DNA of 16,399 nt. It comes from an uncultured Porphyromonas sp. GTDB lineage: Bacteria; Bacteroidota; Bacteroidia; Bacteroidales; Porphyromonadaceae. The position numbers and the translations under genes were made by a program. This document shows, one piece after another, positions 6,607 through 14,977 of the stretch; position 1 is the first letter of the stretch, and each line of letters starts with the position of its first letter. The notes under the pieces are model-generated. The model was given only the letters and a program-made list of their open reading frames with translations. It made no database searches and had not been told where the DNA came from. The DNA is taken from assembly GCF_915070105.1 (NCBI RefSeq), contig NZ_CAJZFJ010000050.1, forward strand, positions 1 to 16,399, read 5' to 3'.

Positions 6607-9600
6607 ATGGCGTATCTTCGTAGTGTGAAACAGGTTGATTTACCTATGAAGGAAGGAGCCTTCCTTCCCCCCTTACTCTACGGATCCTATGAGCATGCAA
6701 CCCAGCTAGAGCATCCCCTCGCCGAGAGGAAGCGGATGCGTCTCTCTGGCTTAGCAGGCTCTGCTCGTTCGCTTGTGCTCGCTCGTCTCAGGCATGCGGC
6801 TCCCCTCATCGTGCTGATGAGGGATGAGGAGCGAGCAGGCTATCTGTATGCCGACCTAGAGGGACTGCTGGGGAGTGATGCAGTCCTCTTCTTCCCCTCC
6901 GCTTACCGCCGTGCTATCCGCTATGGACATCGGGATGAGGCTAGTACCCTCCTCCGCTCTATGGTGCTGAGTAGCCTATATAGTGATGCCAAGCGAGGTC
7001 AGTCTCGCCTACCCATCATCGTGACCTATCCCGAGGCCTTGATCGAGAGTGTCCCTCGGGATGAGGCTCAGGCAGAGGATACCTTCATCATCCAGCGGGG
7101 AGAGCTCCTAGACCGAGACGAACTGAGAGACAAGCTCCTCTCCTGGGGCTTCGAGCGTATGGACTACGTCTACGAGCCTGGTCAGTTCGCTATCCGAGGG
7201 AGTATCTTCGATATCTATTCCTTTACCTCCGAGCTCCCCTATCGCCTAGACTTCTTTGACGATGAGGTGGAGAGCCTTCGTCGATTTGAGGTCGATAGCC
7301 AGCTATCAGTAGAGAGCCTTCAAGAGCTGGTATTGAGTCCCGACCTCGCTCGAAGCGAAGGGGGGCGGGCCTCGCTCCTCTCCCTCCTGCCAGAGGGGAC
7401 GCAGCTAGCGCTCGAGGGGCGTAATGCCCTCCTGCCTCGCCTAGAGGCTACCTGGGATGAGGCACCGATCCTACAGGATGGGGAGGGCTTTGCTGACCTA
7501 GAGGCACTACGCCGAGCCTTGGTAGAGCCCCAGAGCCTGCTCGCCGAGCTCGCTGCACTGCCGCAGTATGAGCTCGTGGCCGATAGCACAGATGCCGACC
7601 TCGTCTTCCATACCACAGCTCAGCCCCTCTTCCACAAGGACTATGATGCCCTATGTGAGCAGATCCGCTCGTGGCAGAGTGGTGGCTACAGCGTCTGGCT
7701 CTCTGCAGGGTCTGACACGGCCTATGAGCGAGTGACCGACATCCTAAGCGGCCGCCTCCCCGAGGCGTTGATGCCCCAGCGCACGTCCCTAACCCTCCAT
7801 GAGGGCTTCGTGGACGAGGATAATAGGTCGGTCTTGCTGACGGAGCATGAGCTCTTCGACCGCTATCACAAGTACAGCCTACGTAGTGATAAGGCGACGG
7901 CGGGTAAGGTCACTCTCTCGCTCAAGGAGCTGCAGAGCTTCCAGCGGGGAGATCTAGTCGTACACGCAGACCATGGTATCGGACGCTTCGATGGGCTGGT
8001 GACGATGGAGCAGCAGGGACGCACTCAGGAGTTCGTCAAGCTCATCTACCGCAATAACGACTCCATCTATGTCAATCTCCATAGCCTACACAAGCTCTCC
8101 CACTACCGCACCGGAGGGGAGCAGACCGAGGTAACGCTGAGTGCCGTAGGCTCGGGAGCATGGCAGCGGATCAAGGACCGCACGAAGAAGCGGATCAAGG
8201 ACATCGCCCGAGACCTCATCCGCCTCTATGCCCAGCGTCGGGAGAGTGAGGGCTTTGCCTTCAGCCCCGACAGCTACCTACAGCACGAACTAGAGGCCTC
8301 GTTTGCCTTCGAAGACACACCCGACCAAGCTGTCGCAACGGCGGCTGTGAAGGCCGATATGGAGCGACCCTATCCTATGGATCGCTTGCTCTGCGGTGAC
8401 GTAGGCTTCGGGAAGACCGAGATCGCCGTTCGTGCAGCCTTCAAGGCTGCTACCGATGGCAAGCAGGTTGCCCTCCTTGTCCCCACGACCGTACTGGCCT
8501 ATCAGCACTACCGCACCTTCTCCAAGCGTCTGAGGGACTTCCCCGTCCGAGTAGACTATATCTCCCGAGCACGCACGACTAAGGAACTCAGGGAGATACT
8601 ACGTGACCTCCGTGAGGGGAAGATCGATATCATCATCGGGACACACCGCCTGACGAGCAAGGATGTCGCCTTCCACGACCTAGGGCTACTCATTATAGAC
8701 GAGGAGCAGAAGTTTGGGGTGGCGACCAAGGAGAAGCTCCGTCAGCTCCAGGTCAATGTCGATACCCTTGCGATGAGTGCCACTCCGATACCACGTACCC
8801 TACAGTTCTCACTCATGGGGGCTCGGGATCTATCGAACCTCAATACACCTCCTGCTAATCGTCGTCCCGTAGAGACGATCCTCACGCAGGCTATTCCCTC
8901 GGTACTGCGTGAGGCGATCGGCTTCGAGATGAGCCGTAATGGGCAGGTGTACTGCGTCAATAGCCGTATTAGTAATATCGAGAACCTAGCTGCCCTCATC
9001 CAGAGGGAGGTGCCTGATGCCCGTATCGCCGTGGCACACGGACGTCTCGCTCCGAAGGAGATGGAGCAGATCTTGATTGACTTCGGGAACCATGAGTATG
9101 ACGTCCTCGTAGCTACCAAGATCATAGAGAATGGTATCGACGTCCCCAATGCCAATACCATCATCATCCATGATGCCCACCACTATGGGCTCAGTGAACT
9201 CCATCAGCTACGTGGTCGGGTAGGGCGAAGTGACCGCAAGGCCTTCTGCTACCTACTTGCTCCCCCCCTAGATACGGTCTCCGAGGAGTCCCGCAGACGA
9301 CTCGTGGCCATAGAGAGCTTCAGTGAGCTAGGTAGTGGCATTCGTATCGCCCTACAGGATCTGGACCAGCGAGGAGCAGGTAACGTGCTCGGTGCAGAGC
9401 AGAGTGGCTTCATCACCGATATGGGCTATGAGACCTATCAGAAGGTCTTTACCGAAGCGATACAGGAGCTGAAGGCAGGAGAGTTCGCCCACGTCTATGC
9501 CACCGATGATCGTCAGGAGGGCGGGGAGGAGCTGGCAGATCGCTTCGTAGTGGAGACGCAGGTGGAGAGTGATCTGGAGCTTTCCTTCCCGGTGGACTAT

Positions 9601-10023
9601 GTCCCTCAGGATGCAGAGCGTATTCTGCTCTACCGAGAGCTCGATGGGCTCAGCGAGGATCGGGAGCTAGAGGCCTTCAGAGAGCGTATGGAGGATCGCT
9701 TTGGTAAGCTCCCCCCTTCCGCTCGTGCCCTTATCCTTATCCCCCGCCTTCGTCGTCTAGGTCATCACCTCGGGATCGAGAAGGTCGTCCTCAAGGCTGG
9801 CTCTATGAGTCTACACCTCATCGCCGATACGACGAGTGCCTACTATTCCTCCGATGCCTTCGGTAGACTACTGGAGTACGTCGCACGTAATAGCCGTAGC
9901 TGTGAGTTCGTCCAGCGAGCTGACCGCCACATCATCCGTATTCATAATGTCGCCTCTGTCGCCTCTGCTATCGCCGTCCTAGAGGATGTGCTAGGGCGGA
10001 GGAAGAAAGAGGTAAATAAGTAA
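6607..10023 (+). CDS. mfd: Transcription-repair coupling factor Mfd
   Basis: ATP-driven double-strand DNA translocase that removes RNA polymerase stalled at lesions and recruits UvrA for nucleotide-excision repair. It has 1138 residues, close to the E. coli protein (1148). The N-terminal third is a UvrB-like module (YEPGQFAIRGSIFDIYSF near 187-204). An RNA-polymerase-interacting CarD-like domain begins at about 447 (GDLVVHADHGIGRFDG). RecG/SF2 helicase motifs follow: Walker A GDVGFGKTE (597-605), Walker B DEEQ (698-701), and SATPIPRTL near 723. A RecG-like GSGIRIALQDLDQRGAGNVLG and a C-terminal TRCF domain from about residue 990 complete it. A second in-frame ATG lies at 6646; the ATG at 6607 was kept because an AT-rich stretch precedes it. 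It is probably co-transcribed with tpx, 13 bp downstream. Confidence 0.97.
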   Translation: MAYLRSVKQVDLPMKEGAFLPPLLYGSYEHATQLEHPLAERKRMRLSGLAGSARSLVLARLRHAAPLIVLMRDEERAGYLYADLEGLLGSDAVLFFPSAYRRAIRYGHRDEASTLLRSMVLSSLYSDAKRGQSRLPIIVTYPEALIESVPRDEAQAEDTFIIQRGELLDRDELRDKLLSWGFERMDYVYEPGQFAIRGSIFDIYSFTSELPYRLDFFDDEVESLRRFEVDSQLSVESLQELVLSPDLARSEGGRASLLSLLPEGTQLALEGRNALLPRLEATWDEAPILQDGEGFADLEALRRALVEPQSLLAELAALPQYELVADSTDADLVFHTTAQPLFHKDYDALCEQIRSWQSGGYSVWLSAGSDTAYERVTDILSGRLPEALMPQRTSLTLHEGFVDEDNRSVLLTEHELFDRYHKYSLRSDKATAGKVTLSLKELQSFQRGDLVVHADHGIGRFDGLVTMEQQGRTQEFVKLIYRNNDSIYVNLHSLHKLSHYRTGGEQTEVTLSAVGSGAWQRIKDRTKKRIKDIARDLIRLYAQRRESEGFAFSPDSYLQHELEASFAFEDTPDQAVATAAVKADMERPYPMDRLLCGDVGFGKTEIAVRAAFKAATDGKQVALLVPTTVLAYQHYRTFSKRLRDFPVRVDYISRARTTKELREILRDLREGKIDIIIGTHRLTSKDVAFHDLGLLIIDEEQKFGVATKEKLRQLQVNVDTLAMSATPIPRTLQFSLMGARDLSNLNTPPANRRPVETILTQAIPSVLREAIGFEMSRNGQVYCVNSRISNIENLAALIQREVPDARIAVAHGRLAPKEMEQILIDFGNHEYDVLVATKIIENGIDVPNANTIIIHDAHHYGLSELHQLRGRVGRSDRKAFCYLLAPPLDTVSEESRRRLVAIESFSELGSGIRIALQDLDQRGAGNVLGAEQSGFITDMGYETYQKVFTEAIQELKAGEFAHVYATDDRQEGGEELADRFVVETQVESDLELSFPVDYVPQDAERILLYRELDGLSEDRELEAFRERMEDRFGKLPPSARALILIPRLRRLGHHLGIEKVVLKAGSMSLHLIADTTSAYYSSDAFGRLLEYVARNSRSCEFVQRADRHIIRIHNVASVASAIAVLEDVLGRRKKEVNK

Positions 10024-10036
10024 TCCCTATAAAACA

Positions 10037-10684
10037 ATGATTCTATCGAACCACACCCGAGCGAGCCTTGTTCTCTCTCTGTGCCTGCTCCTGATCCCGA
10101 CTACCCTTGTCGCTCAGTGCAGGATGCCCGCTACTCACCCGAGCCAACGATCCAAAGTGGCTCCTAATCGTAATAAGACAATGGCAACAGTAACATTCAA
10201 GAACAGCCTCACTGTAAAGCTCAACGGTAACCTCCCTGCCGTGGGGACACAAGCCCCTAACTTCAAGGGTACCAAGACCGACCTCACCGATGTACACCTA
10301 GAGGACTACCGTGGCAAGCGTGTCGTCCTCAATGTATTCCCCAGCGTAGACACCGGTGTATGTGCTGCTAGCGTACGTCGCTTCAACGCTGAGGCTTCCA
10401 AGCTAGACAACACCGTCGTACTCTGCATCTCTAAGGACCTCCCCTTCGCACAGGCTCGCTTCTGCGGTGCTGAGGGTCTGGACAAGGTCATCCCTCTGTC
10501 TACCTTCCGCTGCAACTGCTTCACCGATGGCTATGGTCTCCTCCAGGAGGATGGTCCTCTCTATGGCCTGCTCGCTCGTGCCGTCATCGTCATCGACGAG
10601 AATGGGAAGGTGCTCTACACCGAGCTCGTCCCCGAGCTCACGCATGAGCCTAACTACGAGGCAGCTCTCGCAGTACTGAAGTAA
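10037..10684 (+). CDS. tpx: Thiol peroxidase Tpx, possibly exported
   Basis: Atypical 2-Cys peroxiredoxin that reduces hydrogen and alkyl hydroperoxides using thioredoxin. The core shows LPAVGTQAPNF, the peroxidatic cysteine in SVDTGVCAASVRRF and the resolving cysteine in ARFCGAEGL. Two starts are possible. An internal ATG at 10181 gives MATVTFKN..., 167 residues, the usual Tpx length, after an A-rich leader. The ATG at 10037, 13 bp after the mfd stop, adds 48 residues that look like a Sec signal peptide: a hydrophobic run (LVLSLCLLLIPTTLVA) and Ala-Gln at the likely cleavage site, as Bacteroidota signal peptides favour. The longer frame is reported because the extension does not look random, but both forms may be made. 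Tpx identity is secure; location and start are not. Confidence 0.9.
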   Translation: MILSNHTRASLVLSLCLLLIPTTLVAQCRMPATHPSQRSKVAPNRNKTMATVTFKNSLTVKLNGNLPAVGTQAPNFKGTKTDLTDVHLEDYRGKRVVLNVFPSVDTGVCAASVRRFNAEASKLDNTVVLCISKDLPFAQARFCGAEGLDKVIPLSTFRCNCFTDGYGLLQEDGPLYGLLARAVIVIDENGKVLYTELVPELTHEPNYEAALAVLK

Positions 10685-10751
10685 GCTGTCCTACCACAGC
10701 TCCTACAGACCTCTAGCTTAGCTCTGGGTATATCCTACTCTACAGCTGGAG

Positions 10752-10811
10752 CTATGTATAATACAATGGGGGCTAGGTCACATGGCCTAGCCCCCATTGT
10801 ATTGTACATAG
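10752..10811. terminator. 26-bp-stem inverted repeat after tpx
   Basis: Positions 10752-10777 pair with 10786-10811 with only one G-T wobble (10759/10804). A further T-G and C-G pair can close the 8-nt loop. It lies 67 bp after the tpx stop in the convergent gap with rplI. The GC-rich core (GGGGGCTAGG) flanked by AT-rich arms reads as a terminator in both directions: the arms themselves supply the ATTGTAT tail. Confidence 0.8.
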
Positions 10812-10901
10812 ATGTACTTCCGCCCCTGCCATCTCCTCCCCTCTCCCTGTCATCTCCTCCTCTCACAGCCTATTAGGGGGGATGGTATAATCGTGTGAAA
10901 G

Positions 10902-10943
10902 AAATGCGCCCTAGGATCTCGTGTGAGACCCTAGGGCGCATTT
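10902..10943 (-). terminator. Terminator of the rpsF-rpsR-rplI operon
   Basis: AAATGCGCCCTAGG (10902-10915) pairs exactly with 10930-10943. After one mismatch, four more pairs close on a GTGT loop (10921-10924). Read leftward, it begins 20 bp after the rplI stop and ends in GCATTTCTTTC, a short U-rich tail. This supports an intrinsic terminator on the minus strand. Confidence 0.85.
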
Positions 10944-10963
10944 GCTTAGTCTTTGTCTGTGGC

Positions 10964-11491
10964 TTAGGCCTCTTCGGCTACTTCCTCAGCAGGTGCTTCG
11001 GGAGCTTCTTCAGCCTTAGGTTCCTCAGCCTTCTTCTCTGCCTTAGGAGCATCAGAGAGCACCTCTACGGGGATCTCGATAGCTACCTCCTTGTGCAGAC
11101 GTACCGTAGCGGTGTAGTTACCAATCTCCTTGATCGTCTTGATGAAGATCAGCTTACGCTCGGTCTCTAGACCTAGCTTAGCGAGCTCTTCGGCGATCTC
11201 AGCAGCGGTGACGGAGCCATAGAGGCTACCCGTAGCAGCGTTGGTATGAGCTGTGATGGAGAGGCGTACACCTTCGTACTTCTTTGAGCGTTCCTCAGCT
11301 TCCTTCTTGATAGCGGCGATCTTGTGAGCACGCTGGCGAAGGTTTTCAGCTAGGATCTTCTTCGCTGCTTCAGTAGCGATGATAGCCTTGCCTGTGGGGA
11401 TTAGAAAGTTGCGACCGTAGCCGTTCTTTACCGTGACGATATCGTCCTTGTAGCCGAGACCGACTACGTCTTCTTTCAAAATAACTTCCAT
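10964..11491 (-). CDS. rplI: 50S ribosomal protein L9 with an acidic C-terminal tail
   Basis: Large-subunit protein binding 23S rRNA near the L1 stalk. The N-terminal domain MEVILKEDVVGLGYKDDIV (1-19), followed by VKNGYGRNFLIPTGKA (21-36), is diagnostic. A long connecting helix (about 41-75) leads to the C-terminal rRNA-binding domain (about 80-147). The total of 175 residues exceeds the usual 147-150 because of a tail from about residue 148 made almost entirely of Ala, Glu, Pro and Lys (EEPKAEEAPEAPAEEVAEEA). The tail is low-complexity, probably disordered, and its base composition gives no sign of a frameshift. It is the last gene of rpsF-rpsR-rplI, 57 bp after rpsR, followed by a terminator. 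Confidence 0.97.
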   Translation of the reverse strand: MEVILKEDVVGLGYKDDIVTVKNGYGRNFLIPTGKAIIATEAAKKILAENLRQRAHKIAAIKKEAEERSKKYEGVRLSITAHTNAATGSLYGSVTAAEIAEELAKLGLETERKLIFIKTIKEIGNYTATVRLHKEVAIEIPVEVLSDAPKAEKKAEEPKAEEAPEAPAEEVAEEA

Positions 11492-11548
11492 TGTATTCTG
11501 TCTCCTCTGGGTTTATTCTTTACTTGTGTCTGTGTAAGGGGCGGAGCC

Positions 11549-11818
11549 TTACTTAGCCATGTTGTCCGTTACGTAGGGTAGCAGAGCCAGGTGACGAGCA
11601 CGCTTGACGGCCTGAGCTACACGGCGCTGGAACTTGAGGCTGGTGCCGGTGATGCGACGTGGGAGGATCTTGCCCTGCTCGTTAAGGAAACGCTTGAGGA
11701 ACTCAGGATCCTTGTAGTCGATATACTTGATACCGCTCTTCTTGAAGCGGCAGTACTTCTTCTTCTTGCTATCTACCGTAAGGGGGGTAAGGTAGCGTAC
11801 TTCTGTTGATGCAGCCAT
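11549..11818 (-). CDS. rpsR: 30S ribosomal protein S18
   Basis: Small-subunit protein that pairs with S6 on the platform of the 30S subunit, contacting 16S rRNA. The 89 residues are standard. Family signatures are KKKKYCRFKKSGIKYIDYKD (18-37), followed by LKRFLNEQGKILPRRITGTS and LKFQRRVAQAVKRARHLALLPY. The C of KYCRF is the lone cysteine; zinc-binding CxxC-type paralogues have more, so this is the cysteine-poor form. It lies 25 bp after rpsF and 57 bp before rplI on one leftward transcript, the standard order, without the ssb or priB insertion seen in other phyla. Confidence 0.97.
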   Translation of the reverse strand: MAASTEVRYLTPLTVDSKKKKYCRFKKSGIKYIDYKDPEFLKRFLNEQGKILPRRITGTSLKFQRRVAQAVKRARHLALLPYVTDNMAK

Positions 11819-11843
11819 TTTCTTTGCCTTGTCTTTGGATGGG

Positions 11844-12173
11844 TTATGCCTTACGGCTTCTTCTCTTCTCAGCGTATGCGTGAGCGAACTTGTCCTGGCG
11901 GAAGGTCAGGAATCGAAGGACATTCTCGTCACGACGGAACTGCGTCTCTAGCGTAGCGATCGTCTCAGGCTTAGCCTGGAACTCTAGGAACTGATAGTAG
12001 CCCGTAGACTTCTTGGCGATAGCATAGGCGAGCTTCTTGAGCCCCCAGTTCTCTTCGTTTACGATCTCAGCGCCTTCGCCCTTGAGTACATCAACGAACT
12101 TTGCGACCGCTTCCTTTACCTGAGCTTCAGATAAATCGGGAGTAAGAATGAAAACGGTTTCGTAGTTATTCAT
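11844..12173 (-). CDS. rpsF: 30S ribosomal protein S6
   Basis: Small-subunit protein with a ferredoxin-like fold that binds S18. The start MNNYETVFILTPDLSEAQVK (1-20) is a typical S6 N-terminus. NWGLKKLAYAIAKKSTGYYQFLEFQA and the ENVLRFLTFRQDKFAHAYAEKRRSRKA tail confirm the family. The length, 109 residues, is normal, without the polyglutamate tail seen in some enterobacteria. It is the first gene of the rpsF-rpsR-rplI operon, with a strong promoter and an inferred leader of only about 30 nt. That is too short for the S6:S18-binding leader structure that regulates this operon in several other phyla. Confidence 0.97.
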   Translation of the reverse strand: MNNYETVFILTPDLSEAQVKEAVAKFVDVLKGEGAEIVNEENWGLKKLAYAIAKKSTGYYQFLEFQAKPETIATLETQFRRDENVLRFLTFRQDKFAHAYAEKRRSRKA

Positions 12174-12209
12174 TTCTCGTTATTATTAAGAGATTAAAAT
12201 TATCGGGCG

Positions 12210-12241
12210 CAAAGGTACGTAAATATCTCTATCACTCCAAA
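12210..12241 (-). promoter_or_regulatory. Complete Bacteroidota promoter of the rpsF operon
   Basis: On the minus strand a -33 TTTG (12238-12241) and a -7 TACCTTTG (12210-12217) are separated by exactly 20 bp, matching the Bacteroidota consensus TTTG-N19-21-TAnnTTTG. Transcription should start near 12203, about 30 nt before the rpsF ATG. Confidence 0.85.
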
Positions 12242-12306
12242 TGTATCTAGCTGTGATCATTCACGATACAGCTACTATCATGGGAGTGTCGGGGAGCGTA
12301 CTACGG

Positions 12307-14355
12307 CTATATCCCCATGCCCTCATTCTCTGAGGGCTCACGGGCAGGCAGTACACGTAGCTCGGTGCGACGGTTGAGGGCATCACATACCGCTTGTTGC
12401 TCCTCGGGAAGAGTGGCGATAAAGGCTTCGTCAAGGACTTGTCCGGCCTCTAGGAAGGGATACTCCTCAGCCACTCGCCGAGTCACCACGAAGGGATGGC
12501 TCTTCCCATAGCCACGTGAGTGTAGTCGCCCCTCTGCGATGCCTCGGGATGTGAGGTAGGAGAGGACAGAGCGTGCGCGTCGCTCCGAGAGAGTGGTGTT
12601 GTAGCTGTCCGACCCGATACGATCGGCATGAGCTGTCAGCTCGATCACCACCTCGGGGTTATCCTCCAGTAGCCTAAGTAAGGCCTCGAGTGCGGGGGTA
12701 CTCTCGGGGAGGATCTCGGCAGAGTCAAAGGCATAGTAGAGCTCACGTAGCTGCTCTGTAGTCTCACGACTCGTCAGGTAGAAATCCACGGTGTAGACCT
12801 CACTGCTGTCCGAGGGGTCGGTGTGTAGGCGCACGTACTGATTGAGATAGCCTGGGGCAGAGGCGAGCATCACGTAGTCGATGTCGGCTGATGCACTTAG
12901 TCGGTAGCTCCCCTCGGCATCCGTCGTGACAGCACGTATCTGATCCTCGGCGGTATTGCCCACTAGACGAAGGGTAGCTCCTGGGATCGGGTAGCCCTCT
13001 CGGTCTAGGACAAGCCCCTCGATGAGTGTCTCTATCCGTGCCCGCTCGAAGCGGTAGAGGTGAGGACGACCACGCTGGTCATCACGGGACGAGGCTAGGA
13101 AGCCTACCTCCAGCAGTCTGCCCGTAGGATCAAGTTCGCTGACCCGAGGGGTAGGGGCTAGGCCATAGTCATCTGCGGGGCTATTGATCGGGGCGGGGAT
13201 GTGTGTGACCTCATAGTGACCACTCGGCAGGAGCTGTGCCCGATATATATCAAGTCCCCCAAGCCCTACATGCCCATCGGAGGCGAAGTAGAGTAGGCTG
13301 TCTGAGACGGCGTATGGGTAGAGTTCGTCGCTGGGGGTATTGACCTCTGCTCCTAGGTTGTAGAGTGCCCCTGGGATACCATCCACTAGTTCTACTCGGT
13401 AGAGATCCTTACCCCCCTTACCTGAATTGAGGTCAGAGACGAAGAAGAGCACTCGCCCCGAGGGGCTAAGTGAGGGGTGTGCCACGAGCACCGTGCTATC
13501 CGAGAGGAGGTCTACGGGCTCAGCTTCACTCCATCGTCCCTCCATCCCTAGGGTAGATCGGTAGATCCTAGCTGTGTGCGTACCCTCCTGCCCCTGCACT
13601 GCTAGGGTGAGGTACATCGTACGGCCATCGGGGCTAAGGGTGGGGGTTCCGAGGTCTGACTGGGGATGCCCAAGGCCAGCAAGGGTATCTAGTCGCCGCT
13701 CCCAGATCCCGTTTGCTCCCTGTCGCAGGGCGTAGATCCGACCTAGCCCCTCCCCTGTGATCGGGCTTGAGCTCTTGGAGGATCCTCCTAGGGGGCGGGT
13801 GCTCGTCAGATAGATGACCTTCCCCTCGGGCGAATAGGTGACACCGTAGTCGCTACGGGTGGAGGAGAGGTGGTCAGCTCGCTCTACCTTATATATGGAG
13901 TGGGCTGTGGTGGATGGATTGTGGCTGAGGGCAAGGCTTGTACTCTCCAGCACACGGCGAGCCTCCCTACTCGTAGAGTCGTGGCTGAGGTAGCGTAGGG
14001 CGAAGGCTCTGGCTTGCTCGGGTGCACCTACCCCCAGCGAAGTCTCACTGAGGCGGAGGAGCAGAAGACTATCCGGGTAGTGGTGACGCAGGGCTGCGAG
14101 GTAGCTCGTGTGGGCAGAGGCAACGGCTCGGGTACGACGAGCATTCTCCCCGGCACGAAAGGCAAGGCGTGCCCGCTCACTCGCCTGCTTGGCTGGTGTC
14201 TGGGTGTAGAGTCTTCGGTAGAGCTCTGCTGCACGATGGTACTCCCCTCGTCGCTCAGCGAGCTCTGCCTCCCGCTCTAGGCGGGGGCTGCAGCCAGTGA
14301 CCACAAGTGCCCAACCAAATAGGAGGAGCAAGGGGATGATACGAGTGCGGGGCAT
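12307..14355 (-). CDS. porE: PorE-like multidomain lipoprotein of the type IX secretion system
   Basis: Predicted 682-residue lipoprotein matching the four-part layout of PorE (PG1058 of P. gingivalis), a periplasmic type IX secretion component thought to anchor the machine to peptidoglycan. A hydrophobic signal ends in the lipobox VVTGC (lipidated C22). TPR-like helices occupy about 27-127. A PD40/WD40-type propeller spans about 171-438, with repeats such as YSPEGKVIYLTS, LSPDGRTMYLT and LSPSGRVLFFVSD. A carboxypeptidase-regulatory-like domain lies at about 444-528 (EGLVLDREGYPIPGATLRLVG). An OmpA-like peptidoglycan-binding domain lies at about 540-669, with D578 and R593 at the diaminopimelate-binding positions. 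The frame runs up to 14406, but the ATG at 14355 is chosen: it places the signal at the N-terminus and starts 5 bp after the queE stop, so the two genes form an operon. Confidence 0.9.
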   Translation of the reverse strand: MPRTRIIPLLLLFGWALVVTGCSPRLEREAELAERRGEYHRAAELYRRLYTQTPAKQASERARLAFRAGENARRTRAVASAHTSYLAALRHHYPDSLLLLRLSETSLGVGAPEQARAFALRYLSHDSTSREARRVLESTSLALSHNPSTTAHSIYKVERADHLSSTRSDYGVTYSPEGKVIYLTSTRPLGGSSKSSSPITGEGLGRIYALRQGANGIWERRLDTLAGLGHPQSDLGTPTLSPDGRTMYLTLAVQGQEGTHTARIYRSTLGMEGRWSEAEPVDLLSDSTVLVAHPSLSPSGRVLFFVSDLNSGKGGKDLYRVELVDGIPGALYNLGAEVNTPSDELYPYAVSDSLLYFASDGHVGLGGLDIYRAQLLPSGHYEVTHIPAPINSPADDYGLAPTPRVSELDPTGRLLEVGFLASSRDDQRGRPHLYRFERARIETLIEGLVLDREGYPIPGATLRLVGNTAEDQIRAVTTDAEGSYRLSASADIDYVMLASAPGYLNQYVRLHTDPSDSSEVYTVDFYLTSRETTEQLRELYYAFDSAEILPESTPALEALLRLLEDNPEVVIELTAHADRIGSDSYNTTLSERRARSVLSYLTSRGIAEGRLHSRGYGKSHPFVVTRRVAEEYPFLEAGQVLDEAFIATLPEEQQAVCDALNRRTELRVLPAREPSENEGMGI

Positions 14356-14360
14356 GACCT

Positions 14361-14954
14361 CTAGGGGATGTGAATGAGCTTGTGTACCTGTAGGCTTAGT
14401 CGCCACTCGGGATGCTGGAGTATATAGTCTACACAGAGTGCTACGGCAGTGGGATCGACCTCACTCTGATCCTCCCCTACGAAGATGGGGCTCAAGAGAT
14501 AGGCCTCGGCTGGTGGGAGCTCCTCGATACTGGGGGGGAGGTCTATGTCCTGCCCTACGGGAAAGCGGAACTCTCCCACACCATCGGGGAAGTTGCGGTG
14601 TAGTAGGCGCATGGCCTCCTTCTTCGGGCTGCAGGTGATGTAGTCCAGCCCGTGGGGGGGGCGACGAGTACCGTTGGTCTCGATGGACTGGTGGTAACCA
14701 AGGGCTTTGAAGTAGGCGACGACCTCATCGGTTAGCTGTAGGGTTGGCTCGCCTCCCGTCCAGATGATACGTCGGCAGGGCCACTGGGCGATATGATCCC
14801 GTAGCTCCTCTAGGCTCATCTCTGTGCCACTCTCATACTCTGTGTCGCAGAAGCTACAGCTTAGGTTGCACTTGCTTAGACGAATGAATATGGAGGCTCT
14901 CCCCATATTCAGTCCCTCGCCCTGTAGGCTGTAGAATATCTCATTTACTAGCAT
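14361..14954 (-). CDS. queE: 7-carboxy-7-deazaguanine synthase QueE
   Basis: Radical SAM enzyme of queuosine biosynthesis, converting 6-carboxy-tetrahydropterin to 7-carboxy-7-deazaguanine. This start gives 197 residues. LVNEIFYSLQGEGLNMGR (2-19) is the family N-terminus. CNLSCSFC (29-36) is the CxxxCxxC motif binding the 4Fe-4S cluster. WTGGEPTLQ (65-73), ETNGT (92-96), CSPK (108-111) and the C-terminal QVHKLIHIP complete the pattern. The frame extends to 15035, but a TATCTTTG promoter box at 14978-14985 lies inside the extension. An ATG at 14969 would make the mRNA almost leaderless, so 14954 is preferred; that also fits the conserved N-terminus. It is followed 5 bp later by the porE-like gene. 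Other queuosine genes are not in the window. Confidence 0.95.
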   Translation of the reverse strand: MLVNEIFYSLQGEGLNMGRASIFIRLSKCNLSCSFCDTEYESGTEMSLEELRDHIAQWPCRRIIWTGGEPTLQLTDEVVAYFKALGYHQSIETNGTRRPPHGLDYITCSPKKEAMRLLHRNFPDGVGEFRFPVGQDIDLPPSIEELPPAEAYLLSPIFVGEDQSEVDPTAVALCVDYILQHPEWRLSLQVHKLIHIP

Positions 14955-14977
14955 CTCTTTCCTCTTCATTACACCTG

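Noticed and set aside
8742..9204. Leftward frames of 141 and 72 codons inside mfd
   Set aside because: Both overlap the helicase motifs of mfd in antisense; they are composition shadows.
12174..12209. S6:S18-binding regulatory leader before rpsF
   Set aside because: The inferred leader is only about 30 nt, with no room for the conserved bulged stem.
14356..14406. Longer PorE-like protein starting at 14406 inside queE
   Set aside because: It would bury the lipoprotein signal 17 residues in; the ATG at 14355 gives a proper signal peptide.
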